DNA of 54,947 nucleotides from Xinfangfangia pollutisoli (GTDB taxonomy: Bacteria; Pseudomonadota; Alphaproteobacteria; Rhodobacterales; Rhodobacteraceae). Of this stretch, positions 25,331 through 35,004 are shown in pieces. The stretch spans positions 1 to 54,947 of the forward strand of contig NZ_JAICBZ010000015.1 of NCBI RefSeq assembly GCF_020179405.1, in the 5' to 3' direction. The stretch's first letter is position 1; each line of letters starts with the position of its first letter. A program made the translations under genes and the position numbers. Under the pieces are notes generated by a model, which saw only the letters and a list, made by a program, of their open reading frames with translations, was not told where the DNA came from and searched no databases.

Positions 25331-26023
25331 TTGACTTTGCACGAGAAAGCCGGAGCCAAGGCGTCATCCGAGGAAATCGTCCAGATCCTTGAAGACGATA
25401 TTCTGAACGGGCGTTTGCCGCCTGGGACGAAGCTTGACGAGCAGGCGCTCGCCAATCGGTTCAACGTCTCGCGCACCCCCGTGCGCGAGGCGATCCGGGA
25501 ATTGTCGGCCAACAACCTGGTCGAGGTGCGCCGCAATCTTGGCGCAACGGTCAAGACCCTGACCGCGGCCGAGGTGATCGACATGTTTCTGGTGCTGGCC
25601 GAGCTGGAAGGCCTGGCCGCCCGGCTGTGCGCGCGGCGGATGTCGATCGAAGAGATCGAAGAGGCCCGCGCCTGCAACCGGGCCTGTGCCGAGGCCGCGG
25701 CCAACAATGACTATGCCGGGTTCCTGGCCGCGAATGCCGAATTGCATGCGCTGATCCAGCGCGGCGCGCGCAGCCAGTTTCTGGCGACCGAAGCCGCGAA
25801 ACTTGGCAAAAGGCTGGCCGGCTATCGCCGGGCGATCACCCATCCGCGCCAGATGGCCAGCTCGCTTGACGTGCATGAACGCATCCTCAGCGCGATCTCG
25901 GCCGGGGATGAGGCGGCGGCGCAATCGGCGATGCGGGCGCATGTCGATGTGATCGCCGGATCGGCGGCCGATATCGTCATGGCGCTGGGCAATGCGCCCA
26001 CGGCCAAGCGCGACATCGGCTAG
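25331..26023 (+). CDS. GntR-family regulator with FCD domain (local regulon candidate)
   Basis: A 230-residue regulator starting at TTG 25331 (TGAGG six bases upstream). The winged helix has ALANRFNVSRTPVREAIREL (about 41-60), the full FCD-type recognition pattern. The FCD domain carries the His positions in AELHALIQ, DVHERIL and MRAHVDV. It is fourth in the SDR-ThDP-cupin operon, whose promoter has two TTGTNNACAA-type sites. The same spaced sites occur before the CoxMSL/TRAP and Pot operons, making it the best candidate controller of all three (inference). Confidence 0.87.
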   Translation: MTLHEKAGAKASSEEIVQILEDDILNGRLPPGTKLDEQALANRFNVSRTPVREAIRELSANNLVEVRRNLGATVKTLTAAEVIDMFLVLAELEGLAARLCARRMSIEEIEEARACNRACAEAAANNDYAGFLAANAELHALIQRGARSQFLATEAAKLGKRLAGYRRAITHPRQMASSLDVHERILSAISAGDEAAAQSAMRAHVDVIAGSAADIVMALGNAPTAKRDIG

Positions 26024-26106
26024 GCGGACCTTCCGCAAGCGACAGGACAAGAAGCCGGCGGGGCTGCCCTCGCCGGGTGGTGAGATGCATTCCTATGGAC
26101 AGAGCC

Positions 26107-27288
26107 ATGACCGGATCCCGACTGATTTCCAACACCATGCCCGAACACGGCCAGCCCCTGACCGAAACCGAAAGCCAGATCGCCGGCAAGGCCGGTCCGG
26201 CGCGGGTGCGGGTGATGCTGGGCGCCTTTCCCGATTACGCCCCCACGCCGCTGGTCGACCTGCCCGACAGCGCCTCGCGCTTCCGGGTTGGCGCGGTGAT
26301 GCTGAAGGATGAAAGCGGCCGCTACGGTCTGGGCAGCTTCAAGGCGCTGGGCGGGGCCTATGCCGTCGCGCGGCTACTGCAGGCGCAGCTGTCGGACCAG
26401 CTGGGCCGCATGGTGGCGCCGGAAGAGCTGTTGACGCCCGAGATCCGCGCGCTTGCCGCCAGGATCACCGTCTGCTGCGCCACCGATGGCAATCACGGCC
26501 GCTCGGTCGCGCGGGGGGCCAGCCTGTTCGGCTGCCGCTGCGTTATCTATCTGCATGCCGGCGTCAGCACGGGCCGCGAGGCGGCCATCGCGCAATTCGG
26601 CGCCGAAATGCGCCGGGTTCCGGGCAATTACGACGATTCCGTCGCCGAGGCGCGCCGGGTGGCCGAGGCCGAAGGCTGGCTGCTGGTGTCGGATTTCTCG
26701 TCGGAAGGCTATGAAGAGATCCCGGGCCTGGTGATGCAGGGCTACACGATCATGATGGACGAGATCCTGGCCGAAGCCCCCGCGCCCTTCACCCATGTCT
26801 TCGTCCAGGCGGGCGTCGGCGGGCTGGCGGGCGTGGTCTGCGGCTATTTCCACGATGTGCTGGGCGCCAGCCGCCCGCGCACCATCGTGGTCGAGCCGGA
26901 TCTTGCGCCCTGTCTGCAGGCCAGTGCGGCGGCGGGCCGTCTGGTTTCGGTGCCGGCGGGCGCACCCACCGTCATGGCGATGCTGGAATGTTACGAGCCT
27001 TCGCTGGCCGCCTGGCGGATCGTCGCGAAAAGCGCCGATGATTTCCTGCTGATCAGCGATGCCGAGGCGGTGGCCGGGCTGCGCCGGCTGGCGGGCGAAA
27101 AGGCCGGCGACCGCGGGCTGGTGATCGGCGAGTCGGGCGCTTCGGGCTATGCCGCGCTGCAGGTGGCGGCCGATGACCCGGATCTGCGGGCGCGACTGGG
27201 GCTGGACCGCACGTCCAGGGTCTTGCTGATCGGCACCGAAGGCGCCACCGACCCCGAAGTCTATCAGGCGCTGCTGGGCCAGGCCTGA
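26107..27288 (+). CDS. dpaL: Diaminopropionate ammonia-lyase
   Basis: A 393-residue PLP enzyme closely following E. coli YgeX/DpaL. It has YAPTPLVDLP, KDESGRYGLGSFKALGGAYA with PLP Lys79, TDGNHGRSVA, QAGVGGLAG, and IGESGASGY near the end. It turns 2,3-diaminopropionate (either enantiomer, in known members) into pyruvate and two ammonia. The start is uncertain: ATG 26107 gives the best family length, with ATG 26098 and GTG 26077 as alternatives. It follows gntR by 83 bases. It implies that the pathway releases, or the cell imports, diaminopropionate or a related amino acid. Confidence 0.9.
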   Translation: MTGSRLISNTMPEHGQPLTETESQIAGKAGPARVRVMLGAFPDYAPTPLVDLPDSASRFRVGAVMLKDESGRYGLGSFKALGGAYAVARLLQAQLSDQLGRMVAPEELLTPEIRALAARITVCCATDGNHGRSVARGASLFGCRCVIYLHAGVSTGREAAIAQFGAEMRRVPGNYDDSVAEARRVAEAEGWLLVSDFSSEGYEEIPGLVMQGYTIMMDEILAEAPAPFTHVFVQAGVGGLAGVVCGYFHDVLGASRPRTIVVEPDLAPCLQASAAAGRLVSVPAGAPTVMAMLECYEPSLAAWRIVAKSADDFLLISDAEAVAGLRRLAGEKAGDRGLVIGESGASGYAALQVAADDPDLRARLGLDRTSRVLLIGTEGATDPEVYQALLGQA

Positions 27289-27326
27289 TCCGGCAGCGGG
27301 CGGCCCGCGCGCCCGGGCCCCATGGG

Positions 27327-28253
27327 CTAGATCCCGGCCGGCGGCGCCGTGCTGCCGGTCGGCTGAAAGAACCCGGTCACGAAGCTGTGGAAGGCCTGGG
27401 CCGGCGGCCGCAGGCTTTGACCGCGCAGATGCAGGGCGCAGATGCTGACCGGCGCCAGCGTTTCGCGGATCGGTCGGGCAATGACCTGGCGCCCGTCATA
27501 GGTTGCCGAAGTGTCGGGCAGCGCGTTGTGGATGGTATAGCCGCGACCCTGCCCGACCAGGCCCCGGATCAGTTCGAACGAGGTTGATCTGTAGGCGATG
27601 GCCGGGGTGATGCCCGCGGCCTTGAACAGCGACAGGAAGTAGTCGCGGGTGATCGGCAGGTCGAGCAGCAGATAGGGCGCCTCGGCCAAGTCGGCCAGGC
27701 TGACCGAAGGCGCCGCCGCCAGCGGATGCGAGGCCGGCAGCAGGACGCAGGGCGGCAGCGCCTTGAGGCGGGTGGCGGCGATCTCGGGCGGAAGCCCGTA
27801 ATCGTAGCCGATCGCAATCTCGTGCCGGCCTTGCAGCAGCCCGTCCAGAATCCCCGCCTGGCTGGCCTCGTCCAGCCGGACCGTCAGCGCCGGCAGGCGT
27901 TCCGAAACCTCGGCCAGCAGGCGCGGCAGATAGCGCAGCGCCAATGTGCCAAGACAGCCCACGCGCACCTCGCCCCGGGTCTCGGGCCCGATCTGCCCGA
28001 CCCGGTCCTGGAACTGGCGGACATGCCCCATCAGGACCTCGCATTCCGCAATGAAGCGGCGGCCGGCGGCGCTGAGCGTCACGCCCCTGGCGTGATGGCG
28101 GATGAACAGCTTCGCCCCGACCGCGTGTTCCAGATCGGTAATCGCGGCGGAAAGCGAGGGCTGGGATATTCCCAGATCGCGCGCCGCCTGGGTGATGTTT
28201 CCGAATTCGGAAACCGCAATCGCATAGCGCAGCGCCCGGAATGAAAGATGCAT
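27327..28253 (-). CDS. LysR-family regulator
   Basis: A 308-residue LysR protein. The HTH is at about 4-60 (ITQAARDLGISQPSLSAAITDLEHAVG), and the periplasmic-binding-like effector domain starts near residue 90. It is divergent from the 2-hydroxyacid dehydrogenase gene and probably controls it. The 255-bp gap holds a GGCCC-N5-GGGCC repeat at 28298-28312 and otherwise GC-rich sequence without a recognised feature. It is convergent with dpaL. Confidence 0.88.
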   Translation of the reverse strand: MHLSFRALRYAIAVSEFGNITQAARDLGISQPSLSAAITDLEHAVGAKLFIRHHARGVTLSAAGRRFIAECEVLMGHVRQFQDRVGQIGPETRGEVRVGCLGTLALRYLPRLLAEVSERLPALTVRLDEASQAGILDGLLQGRHEIAIGYDYGLPPEIAATRLKALPPCVLLPASHPLAAAPSVSLADLAEAPYLLLDLPITRDYFLSLFKAAGITPAIAYRSTSFELIRGLVGQGRGYTIHNALPDTSATYDGRQVIARPIRETLAPVSICALHLRGQSLRPPAQAFHSFVTGFFQPTGSTAPPAGI

Positions 28254-28508
28254 TGGCCTTCCCGATCTTTGGCATAGGCAAGAAGTATTTTAGCTGGGGC
28301 CCGGTTTGGGCCAACATGGCGTGGCAGTTCGAAAACCTGCGCGGCCGCGGCGATGTGTCAGGGCCCGGGCCTGAAGCGCGATTGCGCGGCGCCGGGCCGG
28401 GCGCAACCGCGGCAGACCCCGGCGCCCTGGCCCGGCCCCGCCCCTCTGTGCCCGGCGCCTTCGCCCCGCCGCGGGCGGCGATCCTTCCTTGACTGAATGA
28501 GAGACCGC

Positions 28509-29474
28509 ATGACTGATCCTTCCCCATCCCCGACTGATGCCGCCCCCGGCGCGCTGGTCTTCTATTCTGAATTCGACGACCCCGAAGAGTGGCGCGCGGC
28601 GCTGCTGGCGCAGATGCCCGATCTGGATTTCCGGGTCTGGCCCGATATCGGCAACCCCGACGAGGTGCGCACGGTTTTCGCCTGGCTGCCGCCGAAAGGC
28701 TTTTTCAGCCAGTTCCGCAACCTGACCCAGGTCATCAATCTGGGCGCGGGTGTCGATGCGCTGGTCGGGCGCGATGACCTGCCGGATCTGCCGATCTCGC
28801 GCCTGTCCGATCCGGGCATGGTGCGGCTGATGTGTTCCTATGTCGCCTTCGGCGTTCTGCGCTTTGCCCGCGACATGGACGATTTCGAAGCGGCCAAGAA
28901 GCGGCGCGCCTGGCATTACATCCATCCGCGGCCCCTGCACCGGATCAAGGTTGGCGTGATCGGGCTGGGGGCGCTGGGCGCCTCGGTCGCGCGGGCGATT
29001 GCCGATCTGGGCTTTGCGGTCACCGGCTGGGATATCGCGCCGAAAGCGCTGCCGAATGTCACCTGCCTTAGCGGAGAGGCGGGCCGGCTGCAGGTTCTGG
29101 GCGGATCCGAGATCGTGGTGAACATGCTGCCCCTGACCCCGCAGACGCGCGGGGCGCTGGATGCTGCGGCCTTCGGCGCCATGGCGCAGGGGACGAAATT
29201 CATCAATGCCTCGCGCGGGGCGGTGGTGGTCGAGCGCGATCTGATCGCGGCGCTGCAATCTGGCCATCTGGGCGGCGCCCTGCTGGACGTGTTCGAGACC
29301 GAGCCCCTGCCGCAGGACCACCCGTTCTGGGACATGGACAATGTCTTCATCACCCCGCATCTGGCCAGCATCACCGTGCCCGAAACCGCGGCGCGCGACG
29401 TGGCCGAAAGCATCCGCCGGGTGGCCCGCGGCGAGGCGCCGCTGAACCAGATCAATCCGCGCAACGGGTTCTGA
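28509..29474 (+). CDS. D-2-hydroxyacid dehydrogenase (glyoxylate/hydroxypyruvate reductase A-like)
   Basis: A 321-residue NAD(P)-dependent reductase of the GhrA branch. The nucleotide motif is VGVIGLGALGASVA; catalytic Arg is in NASRGAVVVE, Glu in DVFETEPLP, and His in ITPHLAS. GhrA-type enzymes reduce glyoxylate or hydroxypyruvate and are about this length, shorter than classical D-lactate-type members. ATG 28509 has GAGAG just upstream; ATG 28497 is also possible. The gene ends at a strong bidirectional terminator. Confidence 0.87.
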   Translation: MTDPSPSPTDAAPGALVFYSEFDDPEEWRAALLAQMPDLDFRVWPDIGNPDEVRTVFAWLPPKGFFSQFRNLTQVINLGAGVDALVGRDDLPDLPISRLSDPGMVRLMCSYVAFGVLRFARDMDDFEAAKKRRAWHYIHPRPLHRIKVGVIGLGALGASVARAIADLGFAVTGWDIAPKALPNVTCLSGEAGRLQVLGGSEIVVNMLPLTPQTRGALDAAAFGAMAQGTKFINASRGAVVVERDLIAALQSGHLGGALLDVFETEPLPQDHPFWDMDNVFITPHLASITVPETAARDVAESIRRVARGEAPLNQINPRNGF

Positions 29475-29491
29475 GGGCTGCAGAAAAAGCG

Positions 29492-29523
29492 AAGGGGGCG
29501 CGTGGCCTGCGCGCCCCCTTTCT
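29492..29523. terminator. Bidirectional terminator between convergent genes
   Basis: A perfect 11-bp stem (29492-29502 with 29510-29520), loop TGGCCTG, is followed by T on the plus strand; the stem's leading A's are preceded by CAGAAAAAGC, giving a T-rich tail on the minus strand. It ends both the reductase gene and the molybdenum hydroxylase operon. Confidence 0.85.
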
Positions 29524-29543
29524 GCCGTTCGGCCGCGGCGCAT

Positions 29544-31883
29544 TCAGCCGCCTTCCCGCGCCGTCTTCGCCAGATGCCACAGGACGCTGGCCGTCAGCGG
29601 CGTGCCCGTCACCCCGATATCCAGCGCATGGGTCACGGCATTGGCAATCGCCGCCGGCGGCCCGATCGCCCCGCCTTCGCCCAGGCCCTTGGCGCCCAGC
29701 GGGGTCAGGCTGGTCGGGGTTTCGAAATGATGCACCTCGATCATCGGGATCTCGGGCGCCTGCGGCATCAGGTAATCGGCGAAGCTGGTGGTCAGGGGCT
29801 GGCCTTCCGCGTCATAGACGAAATGCTCCCACAGGGCCGAGCCGATGCCCTGCACCACGCCGCCCCGCACCTGGCCGTCGACGACCAGCGGGTTCAGGAT
29901 GGTGCCGCAATCCTCGACCACCACATAGCGCAGCAGTTTCAGCTTGCCGGTGCGCAGGTCGATATCCACCACCGCGGCATGGACGGCATTGGAATAGCTG
30001 CCATCCTTCGGCCCGTCGACGCTGGCCTCGGCCGCAAGCCCCGGCGCCATGCCTTCGGGCAGCCGGTCGACATTGCGCAGGGCCGAGCGGGCGACATAGG
30101 CAAGATCGACGAAACGGTCGGGCTGGTCCGAGACGAAGGCCTTGTTGTCGCCCAGCTGCACGCTGCCCACCGGGGCCTGCAGCAGATGCGCCGCGATGGC
30201 GCGCATCTTGCCGGCGATTTCGGTCGCGGCAAGATGCACCGCGCCGCCGCCCAAGGGGCCGCCGCGGCTGCCCCAGGTGCCCACGGAATAGGGCGCGCTG
30301 GTATCGCCGTGCCGGACATAGATCCGGTCGGGGGTGATGCCCAGCGCATCCGAGGCGACCTGCGCCATGGTGGTTTCCAGCCCCTGGCCGTGATTTTGCA
30401 GCCCCAGGTCGATCAGCACATGGCCATCGGTCATCACCTCCAGCCGCGCCGCGATATAGCCGGTTTCGATCGGCACCCGCCTGCGGGTGAAATCGGGCGT
30501 GCCATGCGCCGTCTGCTCGATGAAACAGGCGATGCCGACGCCGATCCGCCGGTTGGGATCGCCCGCGGTCGCGCTGGCACGGGCAAAGTCGGGCGCCAGC
30601 AGTTCGCGGGTCTTTTCCAGCGATTCCACGTAAGAGCCGGGGTCGTAGCTGAAGCCCAGCACATTGCGATAGGGGAAGGTCCGGATGATGTTCTTCAGCC
30701 GGAAGGCGATGGGGTCCATGCCGATTTCCCGCGCGATATCGTCCATCAGCCGTTCCTGCGAGAACACGGCCGAGGGACGGGCGACGCCGCGATAGGTGCC
30801 ATTGGGGCATTTGTTGGTGGCAAGGCTGCGGAAGGTCGCCTCATAGGCCTGGAAGTCATAGGGCCCCGGCATCACCTTCGCCGCCATGCCGGATTCGCCG
30901 GCCGCCGAGAAGGGATAGGTGGAATAGGCGCCGATATCGACGGTGATATCGGCCTTCAGCCCCAGAAGCCGGCCCTCGGCCGAGACATAGGCCTCAAGCG
31001 TGTGGCGATGGTCGCGGGCATGGATCGAGGCCATCAGGTTTTCCCGCCGATCCTCGATCCATTTCACCGGCCGGCCGGTCTGGATCGCGCACCAGGCGAC
31101 CAGCACCTCTTCGCCGAAGACCTGGCCCTTCACCCCGAAACCGCCGCCGACATCGGGCGCGATCACACGGATGCGGCTTTCGGGCAGGCCCAGTTCCTCG
31201 GCGATATAGGTCCGCACCAGATGCGGCATCTGGGTCGAGGACCAGACGGTCAGGAAGCGCTGGCCCGGATCGTATTCGGCCACCACCCCGCGGCCTTCCA
31301 TCGGCACGCCGGTATGGCGCTGATTGGTATAGGTGCGGCGGATGACATGGGCGGCGGCGGCGCGGGCGGCCTGCAGATCGCCGCCCTTCATCTGCCGTTC
31401 CACCCAGGTGTTGTTCTTCCAATGGTCGAACAGCGGCTGGACGGCCGGGTCCAGCGCCTGTTCCATCGTGGTGACCGGATCGAGGAAGTCGAAATCGGCA
31501 AACACCATCTCGGCCGCATCCTCGGCCAGATAGGCATCTTCGGCCAGCACCGCCGCGATCGGCTCGCCCACGAAGCGCACCCGGCCCTGGGCCAGAAGCG
31601 GCTGTTCGGCATATTGCATCTCGGGGTAGTCCTGATGCGACTTCATCGACAGTTTGCCGATATCCTTGCCGGTGAAGACGGTCACCGCCGGCTCAAGATC
31701 GGCCAGCATCGAGGTGTCGACGTCCAGCAGCCGCGCATGCGCGACCTGGGCGCGGACGAATTTCAGATGCAGGCAATTGGCCGGCCGGATGTCGTCGATA
31801 TAGCGGGCGCGACCCGACAGCAGGCGCGGATCTTCCAGCCGCAGGACACGGGCGCCGATCTGGCGTGGCGTTTCGGCTTTCAC
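29544..31883 (-). CDS. Molybdenum hydroxylase large subunit (CoxL-like, form II)
   Basis: A 779-residue subunit of the xanthine-oxidase family. It has DVGGGFGVKG, a TYRGVARPSA segment where form II CoxL proteins have AYRGAGR (not the AYRCSFR of true CO dehydrogenases), and the C-terminal GLGEGGAIGPPAAIANAV with the catalytic Glu. It therefore probably hydroxylates an N-heterocycle or aldehyde rather than CO. Start GTG 31883 overlaps the small-subunit stop (GTGA). It is last of the FAD-FeS-Mo operon. No Mo-cofactor insertion (coxDEF/xdhC) genes are in the window; only coxG is, across the divergent operon. Confidence 0.9.
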   Translation of the reverse strand: MKAETPRQIGARVLRLEDPRLLSGRARYIDDIRPANCLHLKFVRAQVAHARLLDVDTSMLADLEPAVTVFTGKDIGKLSMKSHQDYPEMQYAEQPLLAQGRVRFVGEPIAAVLAEDAYLAEDAAEMVFADFDFLDPVTTMEQALDPAVQPLFDHWKNNTWVERQMKGGDLQAARAAAAHVIRRTYTNQRHTGVPMEGRGVVAEYDPGQRFLTVWSSTQMPHLVRTYIAEELGLPESRIRVIAPDVGGGFGVKGQVFGEEVLVAWCAIQTGRPVKWIEDRRENLMASIHARDHRHTLEAYVSAEGRLLGLKADITVDIGAYSTYPFSAAGESGMAAKVMPGPYDFQAYEATFRSLATNKCPNGTYRGVARPSAVFSQERLMDDIAREIGMDPIAFRLKNIIRTFPYRNVLGFSYDPGSYVESLEKTRELLAPDFARASATAGDPNRRIGVGIACFIEQTAHGTPDFTRRRVPIETGYIAARLEVMTDGHVLIDLGLQNHGQGLETTMAQVASDALGITPDRIYVRHGDTSAPYSVGTWGSRGGPLGGGAVHLAATEIAGKMRAIAAHLLQAPVGSVQLGDNKAFVSDQPDRFVDLAYVARSALRNVDRLPEGMAPGLAAEASVDGPKDGSYSNAVHAAVVDIDLRTGKLKLLRYVVVEDCGTILNPLVVDGQVRGGVVQGIGSALWEHFVYDAEGQPLTTSFADYLMPQAPEIPMIEVHHFETPTSLTPLGAKGLGEGGAIGPPAAIANAVTHALDIGVTGTPLTASVLWHLAKTAREGG

Positions 31884-32380
31884 TGCGCGGCCTCCGTTTT
31901 GGCGGCCAGGGCGTCGCCGATGGTTTCGCGCACCGCCTCGACGATGCCCTGATAGCCGGTGCACCGGCAGATGTTCCCGCTCATCGCCTCGCGGATCTCG
32001 TCGTCATCGGGCATCTGGCCGGCGCTGACCTGGGCCTCGACAAAGGGCAGAAGCGCCATCAGGAAGCCCGGCGTGCAATAGCCGCATTGCAGCGCGTGAT
32101 TGCGGCGGAAGGCCTGCTGCAGCGGATGGGTCGCCTCGGTGCCGCCCAGATCCTCGACGGTGCGGATCGCCCGGCCGTCCATCTGCACGGCGAAGGTCAG
32201 GCAGGACAGGCGCGGGCTGCCGTCGACATGCACGGTGCAGCAGCCGCAGGCGCCATGGGCGCAGCCGATATGCACGCCGGTCAGGCCGCAGTCCTCGCGC
32301 AGGACATCGGCCAGAAGCCGGCGCGGTTCGGCCTCTACCACATGTTTCCTGCCGTTCACGGTCAATGTGATCCTGGTCAT
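31880..32380 (-). CDS. Molybdenum hydroxylase [2Fe-2S] subunit (CoxS-like)
   Basis: A 166-residue electron-transfer subunit. Plant-type ferredoxin cysteines are C40, C45, C48 and C60; the second cluster has C99, C102, C138 and C140 (QCGYCTPG and CRCTGY). All eight ligands are present. It passes electrons from the Mo site to the FAD subunit. The start ATG is eight bases after the FAD-subunit stop. Confidence 0.95.
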   Translation of the reverse strand: MTRITLTVNGRKHVVEAEPRRLLADVLREDCGLTGVHIGCAHGACGCCTVHVDGSPRLSCLTFAVQMDGRAIRTVEDLGGTEATHPLQQAFRRNHALQCGYCTPGFLMALLPFVEAQVSAGQMPDDDEIREAMSGNICRCTGYQGIVEAVRETIGDALAAKTEAAQ

Positions 32381-32387
32381 CTTTTCC

Positions 32388-33260
32388 TCACGGCTGTGCG
32401 TTCAGCGCAATGTCACGGGCGCGCTGCAGGGCGCGGCCGGCCAGTTCTCCGATCAGGGCGCGGCGATACTCGGCGCTGACCTGAAAATCCCCGGCGGGCG
32501 CGATCAGCCCGGTCACCCTGTCGCCCAGGGCGGCGGCATCCAGCCCGGCCAGGGTCTGGCCCTGCAGGGCGGCTTCGATCTCGGGCAGGCGGATCGGCGT
32601 CATCTTCGCCCCGCCGCAGACGGTGGCGGCCCGGCGGATCACGCCGCCTTCATGTTCCAGCACCACCCCGAACGACCCCATCGCGAAATCGCCCAGCCGC
32701 TCGCCCAGCTCTTCGAAGGCGCCGCTATGGGCGCCTTGCGGGCAGGGAAAGATCACCGAGACCAGCATTTCGCCGGGCTGCACATCGGTCATATAGGCGC
32801 CCTTGAAGAAGTCGCAGGCCGCCACTTCCCGCCGCCCCGCGGTCGAGGCCAGAACGATCCGCGCCCCGTGCAGCACCGCCATGGCCGGCAGTTCCGCGGT
32901 GGGATCGGCATGGCACAGGCTGCCGCCAAGGGTGCCGTTGCGCCGGATCGTCGGGTGGCCGATCCAGTGAACCGCCTCAAGCAAGGCCGGAAGGTGCCGG
33001 CGGATCAGCGGGTCGGTCAGATAGCGCTCGTGGCGCACCATCGCGCCGACATGCAGCGCGCCCGCCTCTTCCCGGATCTCGTCCAGGCCAAGGTCATTCA
33101 CATCGACAAGGTGATCGGGCCGGGCCAGGCGCAGGTTCATCATCGGCACCAGGCTTTGCCCGCCCGAGATCGGACGCGCCTCTTCGCCATGTTCGGCCAG
33201 CAGCGCCAGGGCATGATCCAGGTCTCGGGCCCGGTGATAGACGAACTCTTTCGGCCGCAT
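32388..33260 (-). CDS. Molybdenum hydroxylase FAD subunit (CoxM-like)
   Basis: A 290-residue FAD-binding protein with both flavin motifs, PISGGQSLVPMMNLRLARP and TIRRNGTLGGSLCHADP, and a CO-dehydrogenase-type C-terminal domain. ATG 33260 is chosen (GAGAGGAG upstream) over a start ten codons earlier. It is the first gene of the operon, 70-100 bp from the paired operators of the divergent promoter. Confidence 0.93.
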   Translation of the reverse strand: MRPKEFVYHRARDLDHALALLAEHGEEARPISGGQSLVPMMNLRLARPDHLVDVNDLGLDEIREEAGALHVGAMVRHERYLTDPLIRRHLPALLEAVHWIGHPTIRRNGTLGGSLCHADPTAELPAMAVLHGARIVLASTAGRREVAACDFFKGAYMTDVQPGEMLVSVIFPCPQGAHSGAFEELGERLGDFAMGSFGVVLEHEGGVIRRAATVCGGAKMTPIRLPEIEAALQGQTLAGLDAAALGDRVTGLIAPAGDFQVSAEYRRALIGELAGRALQRARDIALNAQP

Positions 33261-33329
33261 TGCCGCTCCTCTCTGCTGCTGCGGGGTCATCGCCCGCTGG
33301 CTGTCGGATCAGGTTAGGTCGAGGTCAAA

Positions 33330-33380
33330 TTGTATGCAACATAAAAAACTTTGTAGACACATGCGGGGAATGGGTATTAC
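33330..33380. promoter_or_regulatory. Paired operators and promoter between Mo-hydroxylase and TRAP operons
   Basis: TTGTATGCAA (33330-33339) and TTGTAGACAC (33351-33360) have centres 21 bp apart, as at 22383-22413. The second overlaps a -35-like TTGTAG, with 18 bp to TATTAC (33375-33380) facing the TRAP operon. Confidence 0.6.
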
Positions 33381-33431
33381 GCTACCGGCAAGGCGGCACG
33401 AGGCCGCCCGCTGAATAACAGGGAGCGCAAC

Positions 33432-34433
33432 ATGCGTATACGAACAACGCTGACGGGCGGAATCCTCGCCCTGGTCCTGACCGCCGTGGCTGCGCAGGCG
33501 GAAGTCCAGTTGCGGATGGTGGGCGCCTGGGCGCCCGGATTCTCGCCCACGGCCGAGATCGGCAAAAGCTTTATGGAGAACGTCAACCGGCTGGGCGAGG
33601 GCAAGGTTTCGATCCAGTTCATCGGCGCCGATGACGTGATGCCGCCGCTGGATCAGCCCGAGGCGCTGGTGAATGGCGTCTTCGACGTCTGGTATGGCGC
33701 GCCGAATTACTGGGCCGGCGTGGTGCCGGGCGGCGACATCACCGAATTGTCGCCGGCCAAGATCCCCGATGGCGGCCCCGGCACGCCACTGTACGATTTC
33801 CTGGTCGAGGCCTTTGCCGCCAAGGGCGTGCGCTATCTGGGCCATGCCGCGGGCGTGCCGGGCGTTGGCGCGCATTACATGACGACGCGCTTCCCGCTGA
33901 CCTCGATCGACGATCTGAAGGGCCACCCGGTCCGCGTCACCCCGCTGTCGCGGCATTTCGTGCAGAAGGCCGGCGCCGAGTCGATCACCCTGCCGCCGTC
34001 GGAAATCTTCCTGGCGCTGGATCGCGGCACAGTCGATGCGATGACCTGGCCGATCGCCGATGCCTATACCCGCTATGGCTGGCAGGATGTGACCAAATAT
34101 CTGGTCGATCAGCCGATGTATCGCAGCGGCGGCGGGCTGGCGATGAACCTGGACAAATGGAACGCGCTGGAGCCGGAAATCCAGCAGATCCTGCTGGACA
34201 GCGTGAAAGAGACCCAGCTGTTCGCCCAGACCTGGTTTGCCGACAATCAGGATGAGCAGGTCGGGCTGATGAAGGCCGCCGGCATGGAGGTGATCACCCT
34301 TGATCCCGCCGAAGCCGAACGCTGGAACCAGGTCGTGGTCGATGCGCTTTGGGCCTATTACGACACGATCTATTCGCCCGAGCAGATCGCCACGATCAAG
34401 GATCTGTTCGCAGCGGCCGCCCAAGCCGACTGA
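33432..34433 (+). CDS. TRAP transporter periplasmic solute-binding protein (DctP family)
   Basis: A 333-residue protein with signal peptide (about 1-23, AAQAE). It has LVNGVFDVWYGAPNYWAG, the binding Arg in GHPVRVTPLSRHF, and ALDRGTVDAMTWP. The N-terminus is unlike the first DctP in the window, so the two TRAP systems have different ligands. GGGAGC precedes the ATG. Divergence from the Mo hydroxylase suggests the ligand is that enzyme's substrate or a relative (inference). A GC-rich imperfect hairpin follows the stop. Confidence 0.9.
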   Translation: MRIRTTLTGGILALVLTAVAAQAEVQLRMVGAWAPGFSPTAEIGKSFMENVNRLGEGKVSIQFIGADDVMPPLDQPEALVNGVFDVWYGAPNYWAGVVPGGDITELSPAKIPDGGPGTPLYDFLVEAFAAKGVRYLGHAAGVPGVGAHYMTTRFPLTSIDDLKGHPVRVTPLSRHFVQKAGAESITLPPSEIFLALDRGTVDAMTWPIADAYTRYGWQDVTKYLVDQPMYRSGGGLAMNLDKWNALEPEIQQILLDSVKETQLFAQTWFADNQDEQVGLMKAAGMEVITLDPAEAERWNQVVVDALWAYYDTIYSPEQIATIKDLFAAAAQAD

Positions 34434-34493
34434 CGCAGCCGCGGCAGCGGCCCCGCGCTGCTGCCCATCCCCTTCATACAGTCGGACATCGAA

Positions 34494-35003
34494 ATGCGAA
34501 CTCCGCTGCGGGTATTTGACCTGCTTATCACACTCATGGCCTGGATGGCGGCCCTGCTGCTTCTGACATTGATGCTGGCGACCGTCGCGAAGGTCGGGCT
34601 GCGGGCCACCACGGGCTACGGGCTTCTGGGCATTGATCAGCTGAGCGGGCTGATCATGGTCTGGATGACCTTCCTGGGCGCGCCCTGGGTTCTGCGCGAA
34701 GGCGGCCATGTCGTGGTCGACCTGCTGATCCTGAACCTGCGCGGACGCAGCGCCCAGGTCTTTGCGGTCGTCGCGGCCCTGCTGGGCGCGATCGTCTGCC
34801 TGACCATCGCCTGGTTCGGCCTGCAGGCCGTTCTCACCTCGTTGCGGCGCGGCATCCTGGTTGCGGCCGAGCTGGAAATTCCCCGTGCCGTCAATATCGC
34901 GCCCATTCCGCTGGGGATGCTGTTCCTCGGGCTGGAATTCCTGCGGCGGGCGGCAACAGCGCTGTCCGGCGGCACGGTCGTGACGCAAGGCGAAGGACAT
35001 TAA
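34494..35003 (+). CDS. TRAP transporter small permease (DctQ family)
   Basis: A 169-residue four-helix membrane protein. It has the variant family segment LLGIDQLSGLIMVWMTFLG, with GGHVVVDLL following. It is shorter at the N-terminus than the first DctQ. No strong ribosome site is visible before the ATG. It directly precedes the large permease, with one base between them. Confidence 0.88.
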   Translation: MRTPLRVFDLLITLMAWMAALLLLTLMLATVAKVGLRATTGYGLLGIDQLSGLIMVWMTFLGAPWVLREGGHVVVDLLILNLRGRSAQVFAVVAALLGAIVCLTIAWFGLQAVLTSLRRGILVAAELEIPRAVNIAPIPLGMLFLGLEFLRRAATALSGGTVVTQGEGH

Positions 35004-35004
35004 G

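Noticed and set aside
29544-31883. True aerobic CO dehydrogenase
   Set aside because: The active-site loop reads TYRGVAR, not the AYRCSFR of form I CoxL, and the coxDEF maturation genes are not in the window.
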